Below, piece by piece: positions 49,961-61,450 of a stretch of 64,000 nucleotides of DNA. The stretch comes from Synchiropus splendidus (Eukaryota; Chordata; Actinopteri; Syngnathiformes; Callionymidae), in assembly GCF_027744825.2 (NCBI RefSeq), contig NC_071342.1, forward strand, positions 24,335,501-24,399,500. Direction: 5' to 3'. The stretch's first letter is position 1. Each line of letters starts with the position of its first letter. Position numbers and translations under genes: made by a program. A model generated the notes under the pieces. That model made no database searches, was not told where the DNA came from, and worked only from the letters and a program-made list of their open reading frames with translations.

Positions 49961-50589
49961 ATGGATCTGAGATACCATGAGTGTGTCCGACAGTCACATG
50001 AACCGGTGGTCGGTCACTTCAGTGCAGCGCTGCTTTTATTGGAAGAGGAAGCAACGCACCCTGAAGGTGTGTGTGTGTGTGTGAGACCAACACACTGTGT
50101 AAATCGTGGGAGGTTAATCTTGTCTTGTAGTAGATAAAGCATGAGTGTGTGTGTAAGAGAGGGGAGCCGGGGGTGGTTAATCTAAGCAGTATTAGCTGTT
50201 AAACCCTGCACGCCGGGATTCTGCTGCCCCCTCACATTGTCAACTGTGTGTTAGTTTCTCCCTCTGCTTGTTGTCTCTCCCGCCGGGTCCGCGGGGGGGA
50301 GGAGGAGGGGAGGTTCTCCGAGTCGAGTGATTGGTTCGTCGAGGAGTTTTGAAGGAGAAACACAGGTGGCAGTGGTGAGGTGGAGCGAGGGAACGGTGAG
50401 ACAGCCCGCCAGAGAGAGAGAGGAGGAGGGGAGCGTGAGAGGTGACGTTAGGAGAGCGGCCACGTGCTGGGAAGCGCCGTCATCCAGCGTCTCCATAGCA
50501 ACCACTGCTGATGTTACCTCCTGACCCACTGATTTACTGAAGTCAATTTCCTGAGCTGTGATTCTGTTAGTCAGACTCAGGCGCACTCA

Positions 50590-50850
50590 CACTCACATTT
50601 CTGTCCTTGTGGGGACCTCTCATGGCCGTCACCCTTTCCCCAGCCTCTCCCCCTGAGCCTAACCATCCAAGACACATGGCTCACCTGAACCAGGACTCTG
50701 AACCAAACTGGATCCCAGTTATTTGGAAGTCCTCGTCCTCAAAGAGAGGCTTAACCCCACAGTCCTTACAAGGATCGTGTTTTGTCAAGAAACGGTCCCT
50801 GCAAAGTCGGATAAACAGGCCTCCCTCCAAACACACACACACACAATTGT
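50590..50850. repeat. fish 'TGTGGGGACC' interspersed repeat ending in a CA tract
   Basis: The sequence opens with tccttgtggggacctctcat, carries degenerate cctaacc motifs, then gtcctcgtcctcaaagag, and closes with acaaggatcgtgttttgtca and ggtccctgcaaagtcggata before 'aacaggcc' and a CA repeat. This order resembles a widespread fish repeat with TGTGGGGACC, TAACCC-like, GTGAGGAC and GGTCCCCACAAAG modules. It is diverged, and its class is unknown to me. Confidence 0.6.
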
Positions 50851-51039
50851 ACGTTTCCCCGTTCACTTTGACTGAACTGAACCGTAGAGAACTGTGGAGA
50901 ACACACCTCTGTTTGTCAGCGTGTTTAATCTGAGGAAGCCTCCCACGGTGACAAAAGTCCCTCTCTTGACATAATAGATGGCCTCTTCTGCCTTTCCTCA
51001 CCCTGATCTCAGGTGCACCCGCACACCCCGCGGATGTGT

Positions 51040-51160
51040 TAACACACATGTCGGCGTGTATTATTGATGAGCGCCCGCGTCGGGGCTGGGCAGATTAAAT
51101 AAAAATGCTAAAGGCCGGCGAGGGGGTGCAGATCACTCATGAATTATTGGCAGGAATAGG
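51040..51160. promoter_or_regulatory. possible regulatory block
   Basis: Contains gtgtattattgatgagcg, cagattaaataaaaatgc and ctcatgaattattggc. Short and repeat-free; weak evidence. Confidence 0.25.
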
Positions 51161-51479
51161 CTGCACCAGGGAATGTGAATTTGAAAGGAGCATGCTTGTG
51201 TGTCACAACTATTTCTTTGGAATTTAAACACTGCATTTCCCTACACACACTTCTGAATTGCTGTCTTTTCAAACAGAGACTCCTCAGTTTAACTACTTGT
51301 GAAACAGGATTTCCTCTCACCGAAGCCTTGAATTTCTTTTGGGGTCATCACTCCAATCCTCCGGGCCGTCATCTTCTCTGCTCGGTCCTCGAAACCTGAT
51401 CGCCAGAGTGCTGGTGCGTGCCCTCGCTCCCCACTCACAACTCCAGTTCTTGCTCTCTGGCACTCACTCTCTCTGTCAA

Positions 51480-51740
51480 TGCTTTTAAGATGTTGGTAAA
51501 AGGAGGTCTTATTGACAAAACAATCGCTCGGCAGGGCTTAAACACGGCCTTTAAAGCGGCATTATTAAATTGCAGGCAGGAAGGGGAGGGGCACCCGGCA
51601 GGGGAAACCTGATGACCTCCCCATCGATTTTTACATCACGGCCGTGTTAGGAGAACTTAGCGGAGGGAAAGAGACGCAGGGAAGCACGGAAATAAAGACG
51701 TTTTATATGTTTGAGCTTTTAGCAGCCGTGTGTAGCCGGA
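51480..51740. promoter_or_regulatory. candidate conserved non-coding block
   Basis: Contains gtcttattgacaaaacaatc (SOX-like ACAAAACAAT), ggcattattaaattgcagg and an ONECUT-type ATCGATTT at 51623-51630. Enhancer-like texture; unverified. Confidence 0.32.
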
Positions 51741-52509
51741 GAGCTTCATAATGTGTGTCGAAAGGACACCAGCAGATCCGACACGTCTCAGGAAACAACG
51801 CGGTGAACTTGACGCCACTGACATCAGGAGTATAGCGGGTCAAAGGTCACGGGTAGAGATGCAAAACTATTTCCAATCACATGGCCGCCAAAAACTTGTT
51901 TTGGTGCCTGGAGGTGTGGGCCTTGAAGGGGTATAGTCGTATCCCTCTGTGACCCCCTCCTGAAGGGCGTCCTGTAAACGTCACGCTCTCTGTCTTGCTC
52001 AGACGGGAGGTGCTGCATTCTTCTCTACCGATGAGCTCCAAAGTTGTCGGTGTGATTCTACAGCCTTCACCTTCGCTTAACTCTGCAGCTAAACAAACCT
52101 CTGTGGACTTGTACGATCGAGCAAGAGCTGCCTTCACATGATCTTAAAAGTCCTTCTTCTGTGGGATGGTCCACTTCCAGGAGAGCGAAGGCCTCTGAGA
52201 GTCTGGAAAAGAAAAGCAGGCTTTCGTAATAAACTGAGATAATCCTAAAATAATATGCAAGAACGACAAACAGGTTGGGTTAGGTGAGTTTCATGGTTGA
52301 GTATGTTGACAGGCTGGATGGAGAGACGCTGGAACTTGTTCAGAGACTCTTGTCAAGTGTGTGTGTGATGTGTGCGTGTGCGCGCGCGCACGCACGCCTG
52401 TTTTGGAATTAGCCAGCCCAGTTTCAGACCGTGCCCCAGAGCAAGGATCAGACACTGCAGCTTTGTCAAGTTGCTTCAACCTGAAACTGCCTGACATTAC
52501 TGCAAATAC

Positions 52510-52514
<5 letters not shown>

Positions 52515-52566
<52 letters not shown>
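52515..52566. repeat. (AC)26 microsatellite
   Basis: Fifty-two bases of perfect AC dinucleotide. A GT/GC alternating tract lies about 120 bp upstream at 52368-52397. Confidence 0.96.
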
Positions 52567-52570
<4 letters not shown>

Positions 52571-54649
52571 TACATAAGACGGGGGCTGGGTGATGAGTGA
52601 CAAAACCGTTGAGAGATTTTAATCACCACCGCCGTGAACGCCAATACATTTCTCTGGTGTTTACCAGCAATTATCCACCGGTAGGATACACATTCCAAAT
52701 TGTAAGTGGCTTGAAAGTCGTGACATTTGCTCTACGTTCTTTAACGCAGGGATCAGATTCCAAGATTCTTCTCTCCCCACTGAGAACAATAGCTGAAGAA
52801 ATGTTGGCGGTCTGGATGCTCGGCAGCTTTTCTGTCAACACGAGCTCTCAACGACATCCACAGGTTCCCAAACTGAAACCGTCGGCTGTAGTGAGCGGCG
52901 CTAGCGCCTCAGTCTTGCTTCTCAGTTGGACTTGTGTCTTGTGAGAAAGGGACACAGGGTTTTCGTTTCCAAGCCTAGCCAGCCCACAGCAAGCAGGACC
53001 AGCAGGAGGCACAGGGAACTCTTGTGTGAGAGTCCCAATACAGGTCTATTACTTAACCCAGGCTTGCTGAGGTCGGCTTTCTGTTTCTGGTGCTCAGCGG
53101 TCTCGACTGGGCGTCTGGTTGTGTCCATCAGTCGGCGATAACAATCACAAATGATCTTTCATAGTTGACTTGAAGACTCCAGTGTATCATGTCAACAGGG
53201 TCCAGGTACATAGGCGTCCTGTGATGGTCCAGCTCCTCCCCCTCCCCTGCGCCCCTCCCGCCCCCCGCTCTGTTTTCCTCTTACATCACAGCGGCCTGAG
53301 GCCTAACCTGCATGCCTCTTCATTCCCTCCTCTCCTGCTGTTGTTGCCCTGGATCCCATCGTGACAGGCGACAGTCGGATCCTTGGTCCGTACGGGACGT
53401 GCGCCAGCAGAGATAGCTTCATGCTAAATGGAAGTTTAAGTCAAACAGCAGATCTGATGAGCCCAGCAGATGTTTTCACTGGCTCCAAGAATCTTTGAAT
53501 CAGACTTTTTCCTCTTTTCCAATCTTCTCCCTTGTAGTCAGTGTGTGTCTGTGCGGTGAAACCAGGATTTTCTTTTCACTTTGTTGGGTTAGGGTTAGTG
53601 CTGGAGAGAATGTTAACTTCCATAGTGGGCAGAAATCCAGAGGCACCTAGTGGTGAGCCTGCAGGTTGCAGTCTAAATAATCACCATGGTATCTGCAGAG
53701 GGCCGAAAATGATCTTTGATTCACTACGAAACATGGACTTGATTTTGAACGAGCTGGTGTCACTGACACCGAAGCCTCTCCGTTCCTCGTAAAAACATGG
53801 CTTCTGTAAATATACAAATCTCTTTTCAGCGGATCAAAGCTTAGGTTTCAGTCTTTGGGGGAAAATCCTGCTCCACAGCCTCGTACAGATGTGGAGCTCT
53901 TCCTCTCTCCTCGCGTGCTGACTCCAAATATTTCATTTCTAAAGCAGCGCTCTGAATCCGAGGGAACCCCATCGTGACGGGCTGCTGGGAGTCAGTGGGG
54001 GGAAGTGACACGCACAGAGAAGGGATATGACATGGGGAGCAGGGGGGGGGGATTGAGGTCAACCCCTGCGTCTCTGCCTCAGTCAGCAAAGACGACTCGG
54101 TGGTCAAGGGTGTGTTTGTGCGGCCCAGTAAACATGTCTTCAGCTGAAACACACACTCAACGGCACCGCACCGTGCACTGCCAGCTCTTTTGTGAGTCAC
54201 CCCCTCTCTCTCTCTCTCTCTCCAAATTACTCTGAACATTGATATATACACGAGGAGTAAGTTTCAGATGATGACATCACGGCGTTCGGCCAGGAAGTGA
54301 AAAGTCTACGTGTCTTCTTCAATCGCTGAAACTTTGCCGATGTTTTTATTCGGCTGGGGCCGGCCGTGTTTCTGGTTAAAGTCAGACCTCAGGCCAAACC
54401 CCGCTCCCCCCCGCCTGCCTCCTGACATTGATGGATGACTGGCAAAGTGAGACAAGACCCCGTGAATGTGTGTGAAGGGAAACAGGAACACTGATAATGA
54501 GTGTAGCAGAGGTCATGTGACAGCGATACGCTCCTCTCCCGCGTGTTTTTATTTCTCCTCTTATTTATCTCGGCCCCGTCTGAGGGCAGGGTTGCTCAGT
54601 CCCTTCTGCAGTTCACCTTCATAACTTAAGGAGGCACCTGGTTGTCTTG

Positions 54650-54705
54650 ACACACACACACACACACACACACATGCAGACCGGAGTGTGTGTGTGTGTG
54701 TGTGT
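54650..54705. repeat. (AC)n - 11 nt - (GT)n inverted microsatellite pair
   Basis: AC dinucleotide occupies 54650-54674 and GT dinucleotide 54686-54705, separated by tgcagaccgga. The two arms are complementary over about 20 bases. Confidence 0.95.
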
Positions 54706-56109
54706 TAGTCAGCCTGTTGCTCCACTCTGTAAAACCCGCTTTAGTGGAAGATTCATGGCTCTCTTAATGGACGCTGGGCTCTTGCATCGTTGAGCTATAG
54801 GGTGTGTGTGTTTGTGTGCGCACTAATGGGGATTAAGTGACCCCATGACTGCTCTCAGTTGAAAGCCCCTTTTAAATTTCACACTGTTTTCTTACGTTTC
54901 CCTCCATGTGCAGCGCTGGATCGCACTAATCCAACTCATGTTGTCATGAGCTGGATCAGCGGCCCAGTGTGGATGTGTGTCAGTCGGCGGGTGTGTGCAT
55001 GCGTGTTCGGAGACGCTGGTGTCCGCCTGCCAATAAACTCTTCCATGTAGTGCTGACTCAAAAGCACAGGCCTCTTGACTAATAACAGCCTCGCTCTGCT
55101 TGATGGTGTGACTCTTCCGTGACCTTCGCTGCTTGTTGTGCGAGTGTTGCTCATTGTTTCATGCGTGTGCGTGCAAGTGTGGACCTGAGCGCGTCCCTTC
55201 AGGTGATACACCAGCTGCCACACCTTCCTCCCTAATGCACACAGGCCTATTATTAGGTCAAACTCTTGCAAGTAAAAGCTGCACACGGGAGCAAATATTT
55301 GTATCCAGTCTTATGGAAACATTTGAAGTGAAGGTGAGCTATGCAGCAGGTTTGTGTTTCTTTTAATGATTGGCAGCTCTATAATGAAGAAAGGTAATTA
55401 TAGTTGAGCAGCAGCACTGTGTTGTGCAGAAATCTGTTGTGGCCCCTGACACGTTGAATGTGATGGTACGTGACTGGTGTCAGTTGAGGCTTCACTTGCT
55501 GATGTGTGATCGCAGCGTGAGGAAGGTGCCCAGAGTTTGACCTTGGTCAATAAAGTCCTGCGTGTTGGCTGCTCTCTCAACAAGTCCGACCTCGGTGGAT
55601 GGACTTGAACGGGCAAAATATGCAAGTTTATGATGGAAACCAAACATGTTTTTTTCTGCGGAGCACAACTCTCAGGTCATGAATGAAGTAGCCGTTTTCC
55701 ACCATGAAACTAATGAAGTTAATGGTGTTTTCTAAAGTTTTCAGCCTGAGAAGATGAAGCTCTTTTGTCTTCTCTGGACCTCACTTCTTGAAATGAATTT
55801 TCAAATGGACTGGAAGATTGACGGAGCAGCTTTGAGCGAGAAGCTGTGGTCCTGGCTATAAAACATAATTGGATCATTTGTAAGCAGGTTTTGTTTTGGT
55901 GTCAGTTGGTTCGAACCACTCGCAGACATCCATCTTCATGACCCGGGATTGACACTGAGGGGGAAACGCTCCAACGGAGGGATGTGGGTATAGGTAGAGC
56001 AGGAGGTGATTTATGGGCAGCTGTGGTGGGAGAACTTCACAGCTATAATTTCCAAACACACCCACATTCTCAAACACACACAGCATGTAGGTGCCATGCA
56101 TGAACACAC

Positions 56110-56270
56110 CTCCTCCCTGCTCCGCCGAGAAGAAGTCAGCGCCATAATAAAATAACTAATTACTTAAGAAGATGGAGATGTCTGGAGATACGTGATGGGG
56201 ATAATAAAGTCCTATAGAAGCGGCTGAGATTGTCTGCCCTCTGATTTATGTCTGATAATAATAGTGTCAG
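56110..56270. promoter_or_regulatory. candidate conserved non-coding block
   Basis: Contains cgccataataaaataactaa, ttacttaagaag, gggataataaagtcc and gtctgataataatagtg. Several GATA-type GATAAT motifs lie within 160 bases. By eye only. Confidence 0.3.
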
Positions 56271-57089
56271 TGAGGACACATCCACACTACATTCAATTTG
56301 AAACCAAAACAGTCAGCTTGGTTATCCAGTCCACACACGCGTCAGGGAGCCGTTTACAAGCCACGTCTTCTGGTCCGTTTCGTGGCCCAAACTGAGTGAA
56401 ACGTTTTTCACTACATTTTGTTGGTTCAGTTTTACAGTTTAAAATATGCTGCTGCTGTGACTGTGGTTTGGAGCAGAGAGGTCAAGTGTCAGAGAGGGAC
56501 CCCATGTGCCACTCACTCGGGGAACCTTCCACCACAACCTATTAACATGCATTATTTAAACTAGGTGTTTGACCTCCTCGGCGACATCCGAATGACATCC
56601 AGCATTTACTTGACTCACTTTTGTTTGCCTCACGTTTTGTGTAAAATTTCTGTTCATGGATGTAACATCTCCAGTTGCAGTGGTGTTGAAACAGAACCGT
56701 AAAAACAGAAACATAATTTCACCTCACATTTTTGTGTTGGAGTAAACGTTTTTGGAAAGTAGTTGGAGTCACTTAAAAATGGACATGTTCACTCTGAATG
56801 ACTGCGTGTCCCAGCATGCATGACGGGACAAAAAGGTCAGTCCTGCAGTGGATTTTCTCCAGTTTTTTTGTTCTCTGTGGCGATGTGAGGGTGAATCCTT
56901 AATCACTTCATTACTGTGAGTAAATAGCTCAGTGTCTTCAATAGCCATTGGTTAAAATCTTATTGAACACAAACAAAGAAATGTGTCTTGATCAACTTCA
57001 TTTTTTTAGACGCTTACATATTACTCATTTTTAACCCGATTTTATTTATTGTTTATTATAATCGTAAACTGTCTTAAAATCTAACACAA

Positions 57090-57107
57090 TTTTTTTTTTT
57101 TTTTTTT
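57090..57107. repeat. T18 homopolymer
   Basis: A run of 18 T in an AT-rich neighbourhood (about 56990-57140). It could be the relic tail of a minus-strand retroelement, but no body is recognisable beside it. Confidence 0.95.
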
Positions 57108-59518
57108 GTGCCAGCTGTTTTACTGCTGTTTTAAAACACAAGGGGAATAAGAGAAGGAGAGTGGCCTTTCTGACATGTGTTTATCTCAAATCCAACTTTT
57201 TAAGTTCCCCCCCAAGAGGTCAAACTGAATCAATGTGGTGAAGCCGGAGCAGCATTTCAGAGCCATGTGTTAATTGTGGCTGAGCAGTGGGCGATCGATG
57301 GCAAGCGTGTGGAGACAACCTGATGATGCTGCTGCTGGTTTTTTCCACTCTCCCAGGTTCAGCTGGATTGTGTGGCTGTTTGAAGCAGCTCTCTCATGTA
57401 CACCCGTGGTGTTAGTGTTGAGGAGAAGCAGCTCAAGTCTTCGCCGTGTTTCACCAGCCACCACATCTCTGATCACCGACACCACACTGAAACGTGTGCG
57501 TGAGGCGGGAGAGGAACCTTTTGTGTGTCCAATCTGCATCTTTCCACTGCTCGTTATTAAATTATCCCCTAATTGGTCACGCAACAGAAGCAGCTGATGA
57601 AAAAGACAATTTCTTGCTTTTAATTGGGCATTTTACGTGTGCGGCGCCTACACCTGTGTGCGGCCGCCGCGGCTGGCCGTGTGCGCCTCTGCTGTAATGA
57701 GAATGGGACATTAGCGGAGCTTTGGCAGGCGGCGTCGCGATCCGTTCCACTCCTTCCCTGAGAAGGAGGGACCTCCAGCAGAGGATGGATCCCGACATCA
57801 GCAGCCTCCCGAGGAGCAGTGCACTGGAGGCAGAGCAAGAAAAGGCTGGGACTCGTCCGCTCCCCCCGTTCTTTAGACTTTCAGGACTCTTCATCTGTGG
57901 CACGACATATGGCGTGTTCTTCCATCCACTGTATGGCTGCTCGCGTATGTCAAGCATGTCTGCCCCGCTGGGAATCAAACCCCTGGCAGGGCAAATTCTC
58001 AGAAGTAGACAATGCAGTTTTTAAATCTGGGTCATCTGTAGGGTAGCGCCATGTATTAAGCTCACACCAGGAGAGCCGTGCTCCAACCAATCAAATGAGA
58101 CACCTGAAAGACAGCGTGCGGCGGGTTCTTCAGCAGCAGCAGCAGCGATCCTGACAGTCTCACACTGTTGTGCTCGGAGGGCTGGTGAGGGTCAGCTCCT
58201 TGGCTCGGGACGGTGATGTTGCCACTTGGGCTCCTCATAAAAGGTGCTCTTCTTCAGTCGCTCCTGTTTGATTCTCACTTGAGATATGCACAGAAACGGC
58301 GTCACCATGTGTGAATGGCAATAATTGCAGGACAGTCAAGCGCTTCTTCAGCCTGACACACACCAAAATAAACTATGTAAATGTCAAGTCAATCCACAGT
58401 GGACACTTATCGCTGCTGCCGTTGATCGCCATCTTTTAACCACAGCTGCGCAATTATTGATACTATAATAGAAGTTAATATCTGTTGTCAAGTCGTCATA
58501 AATCCTCCAGTGGAGACTCTGTTGCTGGACTTGGGTCGTACCACCAGTGGTGTGTCACGCCAAAATAGCCCAGCTATTGTTGCTCTGAACTGGGCTGAAT
58601 AGTGCGACTCATTGTGTTGTGATGGGAGGCTGGGGAACCAACAGGCCATAAACACTGGCCCTATAGCACCCAGGGGTCGTGCAAAGGTGAACCCCCCCGC
58701 CCCCACCAACCAGAGGAGCTCTGCTTTTCCCTTCTCTGCTGGTCCACTCCCTCCATCACTCTTCATGTTCTCTGACTCCTCTTTCATATTTCCTCTCCTC
58801 TCGTCTTCTGTCTCTCTCTCGCTGTCAGCTTATTAACAGTCACAGCAAGAGAGTCTGGTTTGCAGAGCAGAACCCCCTCTCCACCCTCACCACTCCGTTC
58901 TCCTGGCTGCTATTATGAGAGGCATTTTATCCCTTTGTTCCAGGCCCCATGGTGCATCTGGCCTCAGATATGGAGACGTTGGGGACAGGAAACCGGCGAG
59001 AGTTTTTGCAACAAGGAGGGGGATAGTTCAGGAGGTGGACCCCATCCTAAGTTTCCACCACGCAGGAAGGGAATGATAAGGAGCAGACGAAGGAAACAGA
59101 TACAGTAGAGGCTGTTGTGGGGAACATTGTGTTGTAAGAGCCATGTAATAAGCAGAAGAGGAGCCTTGTGTTTGTCCATCCACAGGCTTGTAAAGCCTGC
59201 CGTATCTCTTTAGAGGTCAAGTTACAAGTCCAAAACTCTCCTCCCTGATGTGCCAGGAAAACTCCTCCAGAGAACACCTCTTGCCAAAACAGCCTCCTCT
59301 GTTGCATCAGTACATTTAAGGGAGGAAGAATAGGTGAAGAGAAAAAGGGGCCAACAGTTAGCAGGCGATGGCCCCGGGTTGACCTCGTCCTTTTTATAAA
59401 AGGCCCGGAGTGAAGAGGAGAGGAGTTGGAGGAATGCTCGGGCCTCCTCAGCGCTCCTTGCCCTTTTCTCTCCCTCGCTCCTGCTCCCATATCTCACCCG
59501 ACAGAAACAGGGTAGCAA

Positions 59519-59543
59519 GGGAGGGGAGGGGAGGGGAGGGGGG
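59519..59543 (+). other. G-quadruplex-forming run
   Basis: GGGAGGGGAGGGGAGGGGAG followed by GGGGG gives five G-runs of three or more with single-A loops on the transcribed-sense strand, so both DNA and intronic RNA could fold. Confidence 0.75.
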
Positions 59544-60205
59544 TGTCGGTGATAAAACTCCAGACGTTCCCTCAGTTGATGGTTCTCTGCCATGTCAGTG
59601 CATTCTTTCATTCCTCCCAATGTGTCTTTCGCTCTCCTGCTTTCTTCATATTTCACTGTTGCAAACTAGATTTGAACTCGCCCTTGGATGCAACACCATA
59701 CAACTCTTCCTCCAGTGTCAGTTCTTTCACTTTCGGCTCACGCAAGCAACTTTTTCCCCTCTGAATTGCCTTTAAGAGACTGGGTGTCTCTGTCGCATTG
59801 TTTTGCGCTTCGACTTGCGTCCGACGTGTGTGTGGTGTTAGAAAACACCGATACGTTTTTTTGTATTATGGAAACATGTTTTTGTGCCGGAGCCACGTGG
59901 TGATTCTTCCCAGCAACATGGAGCTCTTGTCCAGCGGAACGTTTCTGTTTCGAATCTGCTACAGCTAAACTTGTAATTGAGCATGGTGACTAGCGAAACA
60001 GTTGGATATAGTAAAAGAAAATGTTCCCCTCATGCTGGAGTCCCTCGCTGCCTGTATGAGCGCCTTTTCTTTCATTGTAGCGCAGCGATTGTTTCCTTTC
60101 GCTGAGCTAATGCTCTGCTTTTTAAAGATGAAATAGAAGTGTCCGGTGGGGCAACAGCAGGAACACATAAATCAAGTCAGAAGCCTCTCGAGCCCTCGCT
60201 CCTTG

Positions 60206-60229
60206 GGGTCAATACAGGTCAAAGGGTCG
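60206..60229 (+). promoter_or_regulatory. three-half-site nuclear-receptor cluster (DR4 + DR2)
   Basis: GGGTCA-atac-AGGTCA-aa-GGGTCG: a DR4 followed by a DR2-spaced imperfect half-site, all in the same orientation. DR4 suits TR/LXR-RXR and DR2 suits RAR-RXR dimers. Motif evidence only. Confidence 0.38.
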
Positions 60230-61391
60230 CTTCACAAGGGGTTAAGGCTGAGCAAGGCCAGAGCAGCGCTTGTGTGTTGAGGTGTGTGTGTGTGTTTGAA
60301 TAAAGCTCGGAGAGATTTGAATGTGTGTTTGTGTGAATGTGATAAACGTTCTGACCGTGAGCTTTTATAGGAGGTCACGGGGTAAAAAGGACGGTGCGAG
60401 GCTAAAGACCCGACTCCTGTGAAAACATACACACGCTAAAAAAAGCTCCCACCATCTGACTCTCACACACAGTCACCTGTCCTGCTGGAGAATCACCAGC
60501 CAATAAACCAGACCCAGAAAGTTCAGCGCTGGGTTGTTTCTAGGAGGTGAAAACACGATTCCGTCACACATGCAGAGAGATTAGCGCCATGGCTTGGACC
60601 ATGAGGGGCGTGTGGGAGGAAGTCGGAGGGGGGTGATGACATCATCTCAAACCCAAACTTGAAAAGTACTAGTGCAAGTCTTCAGCTGAAGTAGTTGTCA
60701 CTACTAGGAACCGTGAGTGATTGAACACCTGCCTAACCCTGGAGCTTCTCTGGCTGGATCTTATGGATCCACCTCCATAGCTTCATGGTGTCTGCCATGT
60801 GGTGACTGAGACACGCGAGGGCAACGCGACCTTACCGACCTGTGGGATAGAAGGAGGAAGCCAACTGACCCACTTCACTGTCACACTTCAGAGTGCAACT
60901 CGTCCTCACAGCTAGCACGCTGTTCAGTAGCTCCACTGTCCAGTAGCTCTACACCACCAGAAACCAGGTTAACATCCAGGACATGTTTGGGTTTGTCTGA
61001 CTCACAAAGAGGACAAGCAAAGTGTTTTAACCGTGGCCGAGCCAAGTGTGATTCACAGTGAGCAAACCAACATGTTTCAGACAGGCAGAGAGAAAATCCC
61101 TCCTAAGCCTCGCCCCACAAAGACCCCAGTGTTTTTGGCTGCCGCGGCTGTGTATATGCTGAGGCGGCGCAAGTTTGTACAAGTCCTGGAGATGTGCGCT
61201 TGGAAAGACAACTGCCTCGGTTGTTAGGACTGCGGTTCTGCTGCGAAACTCTCGCAGCATTTAGCAAACACCGAGTCTGGCGTCTGTCGTGAAGACACTC
61301 AAGGTCATTGACGGATAGTTTTTCCAGGATGGTTTCTGCAGAAACACTGACATTGTTTTGTCTCTCCCCTCCCTCCCCCTGTCTCCTTCAG

Positions 61392-61450
61392 GTTCATAAA
61401 CGCCAGGAGGAGAATAGTCCAGCCGATGATCGACCAGTCCAACCGAGCAG
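61392..61450 (+). CDS. meis1: meis1 coding exon (recognition helix of the homeodomain); GC-type 5' splice site
   Basis: This 59 bp exon completes the Trp codon and reads FINARRRIVQPMIDQSNRA, ending on the first base of the next codon (phase 1 out). It encodes the DNA-recognition helix: W48-F49-I50-N51-A-R53-R-R55 in homeodomain numbering, with the Ile at position 50 that is typical of TALE proteins. MEIS factors bind TGACAG-type sites, usually with PBX and HOX partners. The acceptor is ctccttcag|gttcat. The donor is cgagcag|gcaagt, so the intron starts with GC rather than GT. The boundary is fixed by frame: joining at this point to the exon at 63221 gives A-V-S-Q-G exactly as in MEIS1, and the nearest downstream GT would shift the frame. 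Confidence 0.95.

Larger units (their letters stand above)
48090..61391 (+). other. meis1: meis1 intron, 13.3 kb, splitting the homeodomain recognition-helix Trp codon
   Basis: The boundaries are gtagga...ctccttcag. Candidate conserved blocks lie at about 48240-48480, 49380-49960, 51040-51160, 51480-51740 and 56110-56270. A fish interspersed repeat occupies about 50590-50850. Long CA tracts lie at 49299-49339 and 52515-52566, a T18 run at 57090-57107 and a G-quadruplex-type run at 59519-59543. About 52600-54640, 54720-56100, 56280-57080, 57120-59500 and 59560-61390 show no nameable feature beyond short repeats and motifs. Confidence 0.9.

Noticed and set aside
55905..55920. B-box-like GGTTCGAACC
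   Set aside because: No A-box, tail or tRNA fold nearby; also explained as a simple palindrome.
57270..57978. Open frames of 104-133 codons on both strands
   Set aside because: Mutually overlapping on opposite strands, no domains and no start context; chance.
57940..58010. tRNA T-arm-like sequence on the minus strand (GGGTTTGATTCCCAGC)
   Set aside because: No acceptor-stem partner, D-arm or anticodon arm could be built around it. At most an isolated B-box-like or SINE-relic match.
59047..59656. Overlapping minus-strand frames of 147 and 144 codons
   Set aside because: Two different frames are open over the same DNA with no homology; shadows of a region low in stop trinucleotides.
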